Below are positions 42,316-51,751 of a DNA stretch of 64,000 nt, in pieces. The notes under the pieces were generated by a model. The model made no database searches, was not told the origin of the DNA, and was given only the letters and a program-made list of their open reading frames with translations. This stretch comes from Limnohabitans curvus (GTDB lineage Bacteria; Pseudomonadota; Gammaproteobacteria; Burkholderiales; Burkholderiaceae_C): the NCBI RefSeq assembly GCF_003063475.1, contig NZ_NESP01000001.1, positions 682,001-746,000 of the forward strand, given 5' to 3'. A program made the translations under genes and the position numbers. Each line of letters starts with the position of its first letter. Position 1 is the stretch's first letter.

Positions 42316-42696
42316 TTATTCAAATGACGGCTGTGCGGGCTTGAACACGTCATGGCCAGCAGCCTGCCAAGCATCAATCCCGCCTGCGATGGATTGGATA
42401 TGGCTGTAGCCCATCTGCGCCAAAGACTGCGCACACAAAGCGGCACGGCCACTGGTTTTGCAATACAAAACGATGTTCAAGTCGCGCGATTGCAACTTGG
42501 GGTTACCCGCCATCTTGAACTCCAACATGCCGCGCGACATGTGCAGAGCACCAGGTAAATGTCCTGCCAAATACTCCTCAGTCTCGCGCACATCAATCAA
42601 CACATCACAAGATTGAATGGCTTTGACAGCTTGATCAACCGAAATTTCTTCAACTGATTTTTTAGCTTCAACAACTAAATCATGGGCAGTTTTCAT
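42316..42696 (-). CDS. Rhodanese-domain sulfurtransferase
   Basis: A 126-residue single-domain cytoplasmic rhodanese that carries sulfane sulfur on its active Cys. The active loop is YCKTSGRAAL (C-x4-R), and DVRETEEYLAGHLPGALHMSRG and GGIDAWQAAGHDV are the standard family segments. GGAGAG precedes the ATG at 42696, which overlaps the ArsR stop (ATGA). Co-transcription with a thiol-rich ArsR regulator suggests control by sulfide or persulfide. Confidence 0.93.
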   Translation of the reverse strand: MKTAHDLVVEAKKSVEEISVDQAVKAIQSCDVLIDVRETEEYLAGHLPGALHMSRGMLEFKMAGNPKLQSRDLNIVLYCKTSGRAALCAQSLAQMGYSHIQSIAGGIDAWQAAGHDVFKPAQPSFE

Positions 42697-43073
42697 GCAA
42701 CTCTCCTTGCAATGGTGGAACGTTTTTTGGTAACCGCAGCAAGAGGCCAAGCCTGCGCTAAATGCTGTTGGGTGATGCGATCACACACCAAATCGCACAA
42801 GGCATAAATGGTGGGGTCTGCGATTTGGTAATACACGCTGGTGCCTCGGCCTTCACGCTTGACGAAGCCTTGTTGCATCAATACCGCCAAATGGCGAGAC
42901 ATGTTAGCGGCGGTGTATCCGCAGGCCTCGGCTAATTCACCCACGTTGTGCTCTGTCTCACGCAACAAATTCAAAATGCGCAAGCGCGTGGGCTCCGCCA
43001 AAGCCTGAAAGTAGCTGGCCACACGGTCAATGGCTTGTTCTGGGAGTTGCTTCATGTTTTCGATTGTAGACAT
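42693..43073 (-). CDS. ArsR/SmtB-family repressor, probable sulfur-responsive type
   Basis: A 126-residue winged-helix repressor. The domain is FQALAEPTRLRILNLLRETEHNVGELAEACGYTAANMSRHLAVLMQQGFVKREGRGTSVYYQI; helix-turn-helix about residues 44-65. Cysteines at 51 (recognition region), 93 and 97 are the only thiols. No complete metal site is seen. Members beside rhodanese and persulfide genes (SqrR/BigR) sense persulfides through a Cys pair, but whether these cysteines act that way is inference. It is divergent from the RND pump and shares a 66-base intergenic operator region. No Shine-Dalgarno is apparent, so it may be leaderless. Confidence 0.87.
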   Translation of the reverse strand: MSTIENMKQLPEQAIDRVASYFQALAEPTRLRILNLLRETEHNVGELAEACGYTAANMSRHLAVLMQQGFVKREGRGTSVYYQIADPTIYALCDLVCDRITQQHLAQAWPLAAVTKKRSTIARRVA

Positions 43074-43084
43074 AATTCAGTTAT

Positions 43085-43126
43085 TGATTATTTAATTGTT
43101 TGGTTAAATAATCAGACGATTATTTA
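43085..43126. promoter_or_regulatory. Probable ArsR operator between arsR-like and RND genes
   Basis: TGATTATTTAA (43085-43095) and TTAAATAATCA (43104-43114) form a perfect 11-base inverted repeat with an 8-base spacer. A third half-site GATTATTTA follows at 43118-43126 in the first orientation. It fills the only non-coding space between the divergent genes, so binding would control both. Confidence 0.7.
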
Positions 43127-43139
43127 TAGAATAAGCAAC

Positions 43140-46100
43140 ATGACTGATTCAAACCTTCGTATCTCTGGTCGTTTGGCCCGTTTATTCCAAAGCGCACAAA
43201 TCACACCGTTGTTGGCTTTGGTGTGTTTTCTGCTTGGTGTGTTTGCCGTCATGGTGACGCCACGTGAAGAAGAGCCGCAAATCAACGTGACCATGGCCAA
43301 CGTGCTCATTCCCTTCCCCGGCGCATCGGTGAAGGATGTCGAGCAAATGGTGTCCGGCCCAGCCGAGCAAGTACTCTCGCAAATTGCGGGGGTAGAACAT
43401 GTCATGTCGGTCTCGCAACCTGGCATGGCCGTGGTGACCGTGCAATACAAAGTGGGCGTACCTCGCACCGAAGCCTTGGTGCGTTTGTATGACACCGTCA
43501 ACTCTCACGCTGACTGGCTACCTAAGGGCTTGGGCGTCTTGCAACCCCTCATCAAGCCCAAGGGCATTGACGATGTACCCATCTTGTCACTCACCTTGCA
43601 TGGGAAAGACAGCGACCTGAGCGCGTTTGAGCTGGAGCGCATCGCACAAAACATCGAGCTGGATTTGAAGCGCGTCAAAGGCACACGCGAAGTCACCACG
43701 ATAGGTGGCCCATCTCGCGCCATTCAAATTGACATTGACCCGGCACGCATGCAAACCGCTGGCATCACCGTGCCCGAATTACGCTTGGCGTTGCAAGCCG
43801 CACACCTAGGCGCACCTGTGGGCGATCTATTAGTCGGCCAACAAGCCATTGCCATTGAGTCGGGTCCTTTTTTAAGCAATGCCAAAGACGTGGCCAGCTT
43901 GGTCGTAGGTGTGCGCGCTGGCACGCCCGTTCATGTGCATGACATTGCGCAAGTACGCGATGGCGGCGCGCAGACCAACACAGCCGTATGGCACGGCGTG
44001 GCAGGCGTCAAGCCCACCGAGCGCACCGCAGTGACCATCGCGATCACTAAAAAGCCAGGCGAAAACGCCATTGAAGTGGCCAACGGCGTGGTCGCTCAAG
44101 TGGCGGCTCTGAAACAAAGCAAAATTCCAACAAACGTAGACGTGACTACCACGCGCAACTATGGCGAAACCGCCAACGACAAAGCCAAGAAACTGATTCA
44201 AAAGCTGTTGTTTGCCACTGGATCAGTGGTGGCTTTAGTGTTCATCGCTTTGGGACGTCGCGAAGCAGCCATTGTGGGCACTGCGGTGATCTTGACCTTG
44301 ACGGTCACCCTGTTTTCCTCGTGGGCATGGGGCTTCACACTCAATCGCGTGTCACTCTTTGCCTTGATCTTTTCCATCGGCATCTTGGTAGACGACGCCA
44401 TTGTGGTGGTTGAAAACATCCACCGTCACCAAGCTTTGTTCCCAGACAAAACACTCACTCAAATTATTCCTGGTGCAGTGGACGAAGTGGGTGCGCCCAC
44501 CATCCTTGCGACCTTCACCGTCATTGCGGCTTTGTTGCCCATGGCGTTTGTATCGGGTTTGATGGGGCCGTACATGAGCCCCATCCCGATCAACGCGAGT
44601 ATGGGCATGTTGTTGTCATTGGCCGTAGCTTTTGTGGTCACACCCTGGTTGGCGCGCATTTGGATGAAGGCTTCAGGTGGACATCCGCATGAACAGGCCA
44701 GCGCATTCAAGCAGTGGTTGCAACGTTTTTTCCAAGGTGTGTTTCACCCCTTCTTGAATGAGCAATCGGGTCAACGCAACCGATGGAGCCTCGGCGCCGC
44801 TGTCTTGGGCGCCATCGTCGTGTCAGTGGCCTTGCCAGTGGCAGGCCTGGTTGCCTTGAAGATGCTGCCCTTTGACAACAAGTCTGAATTCCAAATCGTG
44901 GTCGACATGCCTGCTGGCACACGCGTGGAAGAAACCGAAAAAGTATTGCGTGCTTTGGGCGCACATTTGGCTACCGTACCCGAGGTGATGCACTACCAAG
45001 CCTACGCAGGCCTGAGCGCTCCGATCAACTTCAACGGTTTGGTGCGTCAATACTATTTGCGCAGTGGTGGCCATGTGGGTGACATCCAAGTCAACCTGCA
45101 AGATAAGCATTTGCGCAAAGCGCAAAGTCACATCATCGCCATGCGAGAGCGCCCTGCTTTGCAAGCCATTGGCCAACAGTTCAATGCGAATGTGAAAGTG
45201 ATTGAAGTGCCACCCGGCCCACCGGTGCTGGCCCCCATCGTGGCTGAGGTGTATGGACCGACCGACGAAGGTCGCAATCAGGTGGCTAAATCTGTGCGTG
45301 CGATGTTTAGCGCGCAACAAGGCGTGGTGGATGTGGACGACAGTACCATCAGCGCAGCACCTCGCCAAGTGTTGCTGATCAACCGCCAAAAGGCCGCACA
45401 AATGGGCGTGTCGCAGCAAGCCATCGTCAGCACCTTACGTGCAGCATTGGCGGGGGAATCGACCGTCTACGCGCACGACCAAAACAAATATGCGGGCGCC
45501 ATCGTCATTCGATTGCCCAAGAGTGAACAAGACTCGCTGGACAAACTGCTGAGCCTTGGCGTGCGTAACTCGCAACGCGAAATCGTGCCGATTCGCCAAC
45601 TCGTCACCCTCAGTGACACACAACGCGAACAACCGATTTATCACAAAGACTTGCTGCCCGTCACCTATGTGGTGGGCGACATGGCGGGCAAAGTGGATAG
45701 CCCGCTGTACGGCATGTTTGGCATGCGCAGTGGCTTGAGTCAAATTCAAGCGCCCAATGGTAAGCCGGTGGATGAGTACTTCATCCAACAACCCGCAGAC
45801 CCATACCAACACTATGCCGTCAAGTGGGATGGTGAGTGGCAAATGACCTACGAAACCTTCCGTGACATGGGTGCTGCGTACGCAGTGGGGTTGGTCCTGA
45901 TTTATTTGTTGGTGGTGGCACAGTTTGGTTCTTACCTCGTGCCACTCATCATCATGGCGCCCATCCCACTCACCATCATGGGTGTGATGCCCGGCCACGC
46001 GTTGCTGGGTGCGCCCTACACCGCCACATCCATGATTGGCATGATTGCGTTGGCCGGCATCATCGTGCGCAACTCTATCTTGCTGGTGGACTTCATCCGC

Positions 46101-46364
46101 TTGCAGGTTTCTCAAGGTGTGGCGTTGAAAGACGCCGTGGTAGCCTCTGCCATCACCCGTGCGCAACCGATTGTGTTGACCGGCTTGGCCGCCATGATGG
46201 GTGCGTTCTTTATCTTGGATGACCCCATCTTCAATGGCTTGGCCATCTCGCTGATCTTCGGTATTTTTGTCTCGACCGCGCTCACCCTGTTGGTGATTCC
46301 GCTGCTCTATTTCATGGCTTTCAAGAACAAGCCAAGCTCTGTCATTTCTGGAGAACACGCATGA
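43140..46364 (+). CDS. RND efflux transporter permease (AcrB/HAE1-like)
   Basis: A 1074-residue inner-membrane proton-driven exporter. N-terminal helix with ITPLLALVCFLLGVFAVMVTPREEEPQINV; porter domains; the TM4 proton relay in FALIFSIGILVDDAIVVVENIHRH (Asp-Asp); and VLIYLLVVAQFGSYLVPLIIMAPIPLTIMG in the second half. I take the ATG at 43140; the frame is open across arsR but only as an antisense extension. The following tolC-like gene overlaps by 4 bases (ATGA). No membrane-fusion (adaptor) gene is in the operon. The divergent ArsR repressor suggests induction by a reactive sulfur or toxic compound. Confidence 0.93.
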   Translation: MTDSNLRISGRLARLFQSAQITPLLALVCFLLGVFAVMVTPREEEPQINVTMANVLIPFPGASVKDVEQMVSGPAEQVLSQIAGVEHVMSVSQPGMAVVTVQYKVGVPRTEALVRLYDTVNSHADWLPKGLGVLQPLIKPKGIDDVPILSLTLHGKDSDLSAFELERIAQNIELDLKRVKGTREVTTIGGPSRAIQIDIDPARMQTAGITVPELRLALQAAHLGAPVGDLLVGQQAIAIESGPFLSNAKDVASLVVGVRAGTPVHVHDIAQVRDGGAQTNTAVWHGVAGVKPTERTAVTIAITKKPGENAIEVANGVVAQVAALKQSKIPTNVDVTTTRNYGETANDKAKKLIQKLLFATGSVVALVFIALGRREAAIVGTAVILTLTVTLFSSWAWGFTLNRVSLFALIFSIGILVDDAIVVVENIHRHQALFPDKTLTQIIPGAVDEVGAPTILATFTVIAALLPMAFVSGLMGPYMSPIPINASMGMLLSLAVAFVVTPWLARIWMKASGGHPHEQASAFKQWLQRFFQGVFHPFLNEQSGQRNRWSLGAAVLGAIVVSVALPVAGLVALKMLPFDNKSEFQIVVDMPAGTRVEETEKVLRALGAHLATVPEVMHYQAYAGLSAPINFNGLVRQYYLRSGGHVGDIQVNLQDKHLRKAQSHIIAMRERPALQAIGQQFNANVKVIEVPPGPPVLAPIVAEVYGPTDEGRNQVAKSVRAMFSAQQGVVDVDDSTISAAPRQVLLINRQKAAQMGVSQQAIVSTLRAALAGESTVYAHDQNKYAGAIVIRLPKSEQDSLDKLLSLGVRNSQREIVPIRQLVTLSDTQREQPIYHKDLLPVTYVVGDMAGKVDSPLYGMFGMRSGLSQIQAPNGKPVDEYFIQQPADPYQHYAVKWDGEWQMTYETFRDMGAAYAVGLVLIYLLVVAQFGSYLVPLIIMAPIPLTIMGVMPGHALLGAPYTATSMIGMIALAGIIVRNSILLVDFIRLQVSQGVALKDAVVASAITRAQPIVLTGLAAMMGAFFILDDPIFNGLAISLIFGIFVSTALTLLVIPLLYFMAFKNKPSSVISGEHA

Positions 46365-47710
46365 AACGCTTGCCCCTCATCGCTGCACTCGCCCTTGCAG
46401 GCATCACCTCTGCTGCACACGCTGCCGACTTGATGGGCGCTTGGCAAGCAGCCCTTGCTCGTGATCCAGAAATCGCTGCTGCACGCGCTTTGCACGAGCA
46501 AGCCACGTTTAGGCAAGAGCAAGCCAAAGCCTTGTGGGCACCCATGGTGTCAGCTGGTGGTGCTGTGGGCATAGGCGGATCTGACAGCCGAACCAAGGGC
46601 GCAGAGGCCATGGGCCAAAGCGATGTCACCTTCAAAACGAATGTGAATGCAGGCGCTTTGACACGTGCCAGCATCGGCGCACAAAAAGCATGGATCAGCC
46701 CCGAGCGCGAAGCGCAAAGCAAGCAGTTGGAGTTGTCCGCGCAAATCGCGCAAACCCAATGGCAGCAAGCCCAGCAAACCCTCATCATGCGCACGGCCCA
46801 ACGCTACTTTGATGTGGTGGGCGCTGAGCAAACCCTCACCGTGCTGCAACGCCAGCAAAAAGCCATGCAGCAAGCTGCAGCCGAAATCAGCAAACGTCAA
46901 TCTGTGGGCGATGCCAGCGTGATGGATGTGCAAGAAGCCAACGCCCGTGTGTCTGAAATTCGCGCCCATGTGCTGACGTTTGAGAACAACTTGGCCACCA
47001 AGAAGGTGGCCTACCGCCAGCTGACAGGCCAAGAGCCTACGCAATTGCTACCTATCGCCACCATCAACCTCACGCCTGCCAATTTGGCAGACGCTCACAC
47101 TTGGGTGCAACGCGCCAAGCAACAGTCACCCAGCGTGCAAATGATGGGCTTGCAACAAGCCATTCAAAGTCAAGAGGCCAAACGCGTCAAAGCCGGCAAT
47201 GCCATGACCGTGGATTGGGTGGCCCAAGCCCAAATGGACCGCTTGTCTGGCCAGGGTATGTATGGCTCGGCCAGCAACCAAATGGCGCAGTACATGGTGG
47301 GCATTCAACTCAATGCACCACTCAGCTCAGGCGGCATGGTGGAGTCACGTGAACGCGAAGCCTTGAAGCAAGTGGAAAAACTGCGCTACGACCAAGAAGC
47401 AGTTGAGCAGCAAGTCGAGCAACAGGTGCGCGACGCCTGGCAAAGCCTGAGCACAGCGCAAGCCCGCCTGCAAGCCTTGACACAATCTGAGCAAGCCAGC
47501 AAAGCGCGCCTCAGCGCTACCCGCCAAGCGCACCGCACTGGTGCTCGCACCACGAACGAACTGTTGGGTGCTGAACACGATGCAGCACAGGCCGAGCTAG
47601 CCCTGCTGCAGCTGCGCATTCAAACGGCCATGGACCAATTACGCTTAGCAGCCGCCAGTGGGGAATTGGGCGAAGCTCAGTTGCGCCAAGTGAATGCTTT
47701 GCTGAAATAA
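46361..47710 (+). CDS. TolC-family outer-membrane efflux protein
   Basis: A 449-residue outer-membrane channel protein. The signal peptide is MKRLPLIAALALAGITSAAHA; the rest is two repeats of long coiled helices with a short beta region, as in TolC. ALARDPEIAAARALHEQA opens repeat one, GDASVMDVQEANARVSEIRA and HRTGARTTNELLGAEHDAAQAELALLQL are the tip and helix signatures of each repeat. It is coupled to the RND permease by overlapping ATGA and would form the outer-membrane duct. Confidence 0.93.
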   Translation: MKRLPLIAALALAGITSAAHAADLMGAWQAALARDPEIAAARALHEQATFRQEQAKALWAPMVSAGGAVGIGGSDSRTKGAEAMGQSDVTFKTNVNAGALTRASIGAQKAWISPEREAQSKQLELSAQIAQTQWQQAQQTLIMRTAQRYFDVVGAEQTLTVLQRQQKAMQQAAAEISKRQSVGDASVMDVQEANARVSEIRAHVLTFENNLATKKVAYRQLTGQEPTQLLPIATINLTPANLADAHTWVQRAKQQSPSVQMMGLQQAIQSQEAKRVKAGNAMTVDWVAQAQMDRLSGQGMYGSASNQMAQYMVGIQLNAPLSSGGMVESREREALKQVEKLRYDQEAVEQQVEQQVRDAWQSLSTAQARLQALTQSEQASKARLSATRQAHRTGARTTNELLGAEHDAAQAELALLQLRIQTAMDQLRLAAASGELGEAQLRQVNALLK

Positions 47711-47829
47711 GCGCGCATGCTGCGTATTTGGTAACTCACAGCAGGGAAATCCCTTGAAAATCTAGCAGTTCAGGCTTGCTAGAATTTATACATAAGCAAT
47801 TAACGAATTATAAATTTCAGAGGATAGAC

Positions 47830-48135
47830 ATGAAAAAATTAGCAGCCGTCGCGTTCATCGCTTTTGCCTCAACAGGTGCCTGGGCCAACGCTGACTTAGC
47901 CAAGAAAAACAACTGCTTGTCTTGCCATGCCATTGATAAAAAAATTGTCGGACCCGCCTATCAAGACGTTGCCAAAAAATACGCTGGCCAAGCCGATGCT
48001 GAAGCCGCATTGGCGAAAAGCATCAAAGCCGGTGGCAGTGGCAAATGGGGCCCTATCCCAATGCCTGCACAAGCTCAACTGAGCGATGCTGACGCCAAGG
48101 CCCTTGCTGCATGGGTCTTGGCAGGCGCTAAGTAA
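47830..48135 (+). CDS. Cytochrome c class I (c551/c552-like)
   Basis: A 101-residue periplasmic electron carrier. AGAGGA precedes the ATG at 47830; the frame is open 18 codons upstream, but that part lacks a signal. Signal peptide MKKLAAVAFIAFASTGAWA, haem site CLSCH, then KIVGPAYQDVAKKYAGQ, and the axial-Met region WGPIPMPAQAQLSD. It closely resembles the cytochrome at the end of the window near soxY. A terminator follows at 48160. An inverted repeat CTAGCA-N9-TGCTAG lies upstream near 47762-47782. Confidence 0.92.
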   Translation: MKKLAAVAFIAFASTGAWANADLAKKNNCLSCHAIDKKIVGPAYQDVAKKYAGQADAEAALAKSIKAGGSGKWGPIPMPAQAQLSDADAKALAAWVLAGAK

Positions 48136-48159
48136 TACGGCTGGTACTCATACCTTGAT

Positions 48160-48196
48160 GAGCTTCCCTCAGAGATTTCTCAGGGAAGCTCTTTTT
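48160..48196 (+). terminator. Rho-independent terminator after the cytochrome c gene
   Basis: GAGCTTCCCT (48160-48169) and AGGGAAGCTC (48182-48191) form a perfect 10-base stem. The loop can itself pair (GAGA/TCTC), and TTTTTC follows the stem. Confidence 0.9.
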
Positions 48197-48226
48197 CTTT
48201 AAGCATTCAGTCAATAAAAGAAAGCT

Positions 48227-48805
48227 ATGAAACTGAACTTGACGCACCTCCTCGCTGCCATTGGCTTGGCCCTGATCAGCTTGACCAGTCTTGCCGCTGA
48301 ACCTGAATACCTACGCATCATTGGCACAGACACCAAGTTCGTGGTGAAAAACACCAAAGGCGAAGAGCGCGAAATCAAACGTGTGATGACACCTTGCGCC
48401 AAAAACAAAGGTTGGTTGCAACCCATGGTGCCGGTCGCAGGCGTCACCCCCGTGGGAGAGATTGAAATGCTCAACGCCATGAACGACCGCGATGCCATGT
48501 TGGTCGACATGCGCGAACCCGAAGACCGAGAGCAAGGCACCATCCCAGGCTCACACCACATCGTCTACACCGAAGTGTCTGCTCGGTTGAATGAGCTAGG
48601 CTGCAAGAAAACTGCCAAAGGCTGGGATTGCGCCAATGCCAAGAAGGTATTTGCCTTCTGCAATGGTCCCGTCTGCCCACAAAGCCCCACAGCCATTCAG
48701 GCCATGACACGCGATGGCTTCCCTGCCAGCAAAATTTATTACTATCGCGGCGGTATGTTGGATTGGGCAGCATTGGGCTTCCCAGTTCTCAAAGGCGATT
48801 TCTAA
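48227..48805 (+). CDS. Secreted rhodanese-like sulfurtransferase
   Basis: A 192-residue periplasmic protein with signal peptide MKLNLTHLLAAIGLALISLTSLAA. The rhodanese domain has MLVDMREPEDREQGTIPGSHHI and an active loop FCNGPVCPQSPTA with two cysteines, where the first is the expected nucleophile, and the closing YYRGGMLDWAALGFPV. Cys also lies in TPCAKNKGW and LGCKKTAKGWDCAN, so disulfides are possible. It starts a two-gene unit with a dienelactone-hydrolase-family gene 11 bases on. Confidence 0.9.
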   Translation: MKLNLTHLLAAIGLALISLTSLAAEPEYLRIIGTDTKFVVKNTKGEEREIKRVMTPCAKNKGWLQPMVPVAGVTPVGEIEMLNAMNDRDAMLVDMREPEDREQGTIPGSHHIVYTEVSARLNELGCKKTAKGWDCANAKKVFAFCNGPVCPQSPTAIQAMTRDGFPASKIYYYRGGMLDWAALGFPVLKGDF

Positions 48806-48816
48806 AAGGACACCTC

Positions 48817-49716
48817 ATGCACACCAACTGGATACAAGACACCCAAGCCTTGCTCAACAGCAAGGATGAATCGGCACCCACACGCCGCTTGGCTTTGCAA
48901 ACCGCATTGGGCTTGGGCTACGCAGCTGCAGCGATGCCGCTGATCGCACAAACGGCCATTCAAACATCAGGCGAAGGCTTGGTGGAAGGCGAAGTGACGA
49001 TTGACGTCAACGGCTTCAAAATGCCTGCCTACCGCTCAGCGCCCAAAGGTAAAGCCAACTTGCCCGTGGTCTTGGTGATTTCTGAAATTTTTGGCGTGCA
49101 TGAATACATTGCCGACGTGACACGTCGCTTTGCCAAAGCCGGCTACTTGGCGATTGCCCCTGAGTTGTTTGTGCGCCAAGGCGACCCAAGCCTGTATGGC
49201 GAAATTGCCAAGCTGCAAGCAGAAGTCATTTCAAAAGTACCCGACGCACAAGTGATGGCCGACTTAGATGCCACCTTGCATTGGGCCAGCAAAAACGGTG
49301 GCAATGCCAACCGCGCAGCCATCACTGGTTTTTGCTGGGGCGGTCGCATCACATGGCTGTATGCCGAGCACAACCCCAAAGTCAAAGCGGGCGTGGCTTG
49401 GTACGGACGCATGGAAGGTCAAACCAATGCCAACAATCCGAAACACCCCATCGACTTGGTGACTTCGCTGAAAGCACCCGTGCTGGGTTTGTATGGCGGC
49501 GCAGACACAGGCATTCCCGTGACATCCGTGAACAACATGAAAGAAGCCTTGGCGCAGGCTGCCGCGAAGGGCAACCCAGCGGCCAAGGCCTCAGAGTTTG
49601 TGTTGTATCCAGACGCACCGCATGCGTTCCATGCTGACTACCGTGCCAGCTACCGCGCAGCGCCTGCAGCAGATGGCTGGAGCCGCGCTGTGGCTTGGCT
49701 CAAACAATACGTCTAA
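48817..49716 (+). CDS. Dienelactone hydrolase-family alpha/beta hydrolase, Tat-type N-terminus
   Basis: A 299-residue alpha/beta hydrolase. The catalytic triad is Cys173 in GFCWGG, Asp230 in GGADTGIP and His269 in PHAFHADYR, as in dienelactone hydrolase. The N-terminus holds APTRRLALQTALGLGYAAAAMP, a twin-arginine-type signal, so export to the periplasm is likely; the usual enzyme is cytoplasmic. AAAAGGA precedes the ATG at 48817. Pairing with a secreted rhodanese suggests the two act on the same periplasmic substrate, which is not known. Confidence 0.88.
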   Translation: MHTNWIQDTQALLNSKDESAPTRRLALQTALGLGYAAAAMPLIAQTAIQTSGEGLVEGEVTIDVNGFKMPAYRSAPKGKANLPVVLVISEIFGVHEYIADVTRRFAKAGYLAIAPELFVRQGDPSLYGEIAKLQAEVISKVPDAQVMADLDATLHWASKNGGNANRAAITGFCWGGRITWLYAEHNPKVKAGVAWYGRMEGQTNANNPKHPIDLVTSLKAPVLGLYGGADTGIPVTSVNNMKEALAQAAAKGNPAAKASEFVLYPDAPHAFHADYRASYRAAPAADGWSRAVAWLKQYV

Positions 49717-49727
49717 GCAAGCACCGT

Positions 49728-50813
49728 TTAGGCCACAAACACCCGCGCTTTGCGCGGTGTGAGCACCAAGGTCTCACCCTCTGTAAATCCCTGCTCGTAA
49801 AACTGCGATGCAGGGATTTGCGCTTCAATGATCTGCTGGTCTGATGGGCTCTCGCCCTCAGCGGCCACCAACTCTAAGCGCGCAATCGGTCCCACCACGA
49901 TGGCGCGGGTCAGTTGTGCCACGATGCCTTCGTCACCAGATGTGTAACGGCGCACGTCCAAATCATGCGGCCGCACATAGGCAAACGCTTTGGCGTCTTG
50001 CGCCGCATGGTGCTCAGGGCTGGCCACGCGCACAGTTTGATCTTCCACACCGATGTGCATTTCGCCTTCGTGGGCACGGCCATGGAACAAGTTCACATCG
50101 CCTAAGAAGCCATACACAAATGGGCTGGCTGGGTGTTCCCACACCTCTTGGGGTGAGCCCACTTGCTCCACATTGCCTTTGTTCATCACCACCACGCGGT
50201 CGGCCACTTCGAGGGCTTCTTCTTGGTCGTGCGTCACAAAGATGGTGGTCACATTCAAATCGTCGTGCAGACGGCGCAACCAGCGGCGCAGCTCTTTGCG
50301 CACCTTGGCGTCCAAGGCGCCAAAGGGCTCGTCCAACAACAGCACTTTGGGTTCAACTGCCAAGGCACGGGCCAAGGCAATGCGTTGGCGTTGACCGCCT
50401 GAGAGTTGTGAGGGATAGCGGTCAGCCAACCAATCGAGTTGCACCAGGCTCAGCAAGTCGTGCACCTTCTTCTTGATTTTTTCTTCGTTGGGGCGTTCGT
50501 TGCGCGGCTTGACACGCAGGCCAAAGGCCACGTTTTCAAACACGGTCATGTGACGGAACAAGGCGTAGTGTTGGAACACAAAACCCACTTGACGCTCGCG
50601 CACATGCACGTGGGTGGTGTCTTCACCGCTGAACAAAATGGTGCCCGCATCTGCGGTTTCTAAACCCGCGATGATGCGCAGCAAGGTGGTCTTGCCGCAG
50701 CCAGATGGGCCTAACAAAGCGATCAACTCGCCAGAGTGAATGTCTAGGCTCACATCGCCTAGCGCTTGGAAGTCGCCAAACTGTTTGTGGATGTTTCTGA
50801 TTTCGATGCTCAT
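49728..50813 (-). CDS. cysA: Sulfate/thiosulfate ABC transporter ATP-binding protein CysA
   Basis: The cytoplasmic ATPase of the sulfate/thiosulfate importer. The 361-residue protein has Walker [12 protein letters not shown], the signature [16 protein letters not shown], Walker [13 protein letters not shown], the switch His in [11 protein letters not shown], and a C-terminal TOBE-like domain. It is the last gene of the minus-strand operon, sbp-cysT-cysW-cysA, and converges on the dienelactone hydrolase gene with an 11-base gap. Confidence 0.97.
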   Translation of the reverse strand: MSIEIRNIHKQFGDFQALGDVSLDIHSGELIALLGPSGCGKTTLLRIIAGLETADAGTILFSGEDTTHVHVRERQVGFVFQHYALFRHMTVFENVAFGLRVKPRNERPNEEKIKKKVHDLLSLVQLDWLADRYPSQLSGGQRQRIALARALAVEPKVLLLDEPFGALDAKVRKELRRWLRRLHDDLNVTTIFVTHDQEEALEVADRVVVMNKGNVEQVGSPQEVWEHPASPFVYGFLGDVNLFHGRAHEGEMHIGVEDQTVRVASPEHHAAQDAKAFAYVRPHDLDVRRYTSGDEGIVAQLTRAIVVGPIARLELVAAEGESPSDQQIIEAQIPASQFYEQGFTEGETLVLTPRKARVFVA

Positions 50814-50857
50814 GATTCGGTACTCGTATTCTGTTGATGCGTGTGGGCGCTAAGCGT

Positions 50858-51751
50858 TTACGCGCTTGGCATTTCTTGTGGCAGTTCTGCTGTGGCCTTC
50901 AGTTCACGCGCATGGCGCCACTCCACCACCGACTTGATAGCCAAAGTCACCAAGGCCAACAATGCCAAGAGTGAAGCCACGGCAAATGCCGCCACCGATT
51001 GGTATTCGTTGTACAAAATTTCCACATGCAAAGGCATGGTGTTGGTCTGCCCACGGATGTGACCCGACACCACCGACACCGCACCAAACTCACCCATGGC
51101 ACGTGCGTTACACAAGATGACGCCGTAAATCAAACCCCACTTGATGTTGGGCAGCGTGACATACCAAAAGGTTTGCCAGCCTGTGGCACCCAACACAATG
51201 GCGGCTTGTTCTTCGTCATTGCCTTGCGCTTGCATGAGCGGGATCAACTCACGTGCGATGAAGGGGAACGTGACAAACACAGTCGCCAACACAATGCCAG
51301 GCACCGCAAACACAATCTTGATGTCATGCGCTTGCAGCCACGGGCCAAACCAACCCTGCGCACCAAACATCAACACATAAATCAAACCGGCCACCACGGG
51401 CGACACCGAGAATGGCAAATCGACCAAGGTGGTCAAAAAGGCTTTGCCAGTGAATTCATATTTAGCGATGGCCCAAGCAGCGGCCACACCAAACACCAAG
51501 TTCAAAGGCACGGCAATGAGCGCGGTGATGAAGGTCAAATAAATGGCAGACCACGCATCGGGCTCTTGCAAAGCCACCCAATACGCATCAAACCCTTTGC
51601 GCAAGGCTTCGGTGAACACCGCCGCCAAAGGCAAGACTAGGAAGAAAAACATGAAGGTCAGCGCCACACCAATCAGGCTGTAGCGCACCCATGCGGGTTC
51701 GGTGGTGCCCGCTTGAGCCCGTCGCTGTGAAGGATTCATGGTGGTACTCAT
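50858..51751 (-). CDS. cysW: Sulfate ABC transporter permease CysW
   Basis: One of two inner-membrane permeases of the sulfate importer. The 297-residue product from the ATG at 51751 has six hydrophobic segments and the ABC-contact loop [31 protein letters not shown] (EAA motif), then [15 protein letters not shown] as in CysW. Its start overlaps the cysT stop (ATGA). Confidence 0.95.
   Translation of the reverse strand: MSTTMNPSQRRAQAGTTEPAWVRYSLIGVALTFMFFFLVLPLAAVFTEALRKGFDAYWVALQEPDAWSAIYLTFITALIAVPLNLVFGVAAAWAIAKYEFTGKAFLTTLVDLPFSVSPVVAGLIYVLMFGAQGWFGPWLQAHDIKIVFAVPGIVLATVFVTFPFIARELIPLMQAQGNDEEQAAIVLGATGWQTFWYVTLPNIKWGLIYGVILCNARAMGEFGAVSVVSGHIRGQTNTMPLHVEILYNEYQSVAAFAVASLLALLALVTLAIKSVVEWRHARELKATAELPQEMPSA

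Noticed and set aside
42948..43139. Upstream extension of the RND permease frame
   Set aside because: It runs antisense through the ArsR coding region and across the operator; the conserved N-terminus starts at 43140.
45435..46358. 307-codon frame opposite the RND permease
   Set aside because: It is an antisense shadow with no domain; the plus-strand protein is clearly conserved.
49743..49757. CCGCGC-TTT-GCGCGG hairpin near the end of cysA
   Set aside because: It has no T-run on either strand and falls within conserved C-terminal cysA codons, so a terminator role is not supported.
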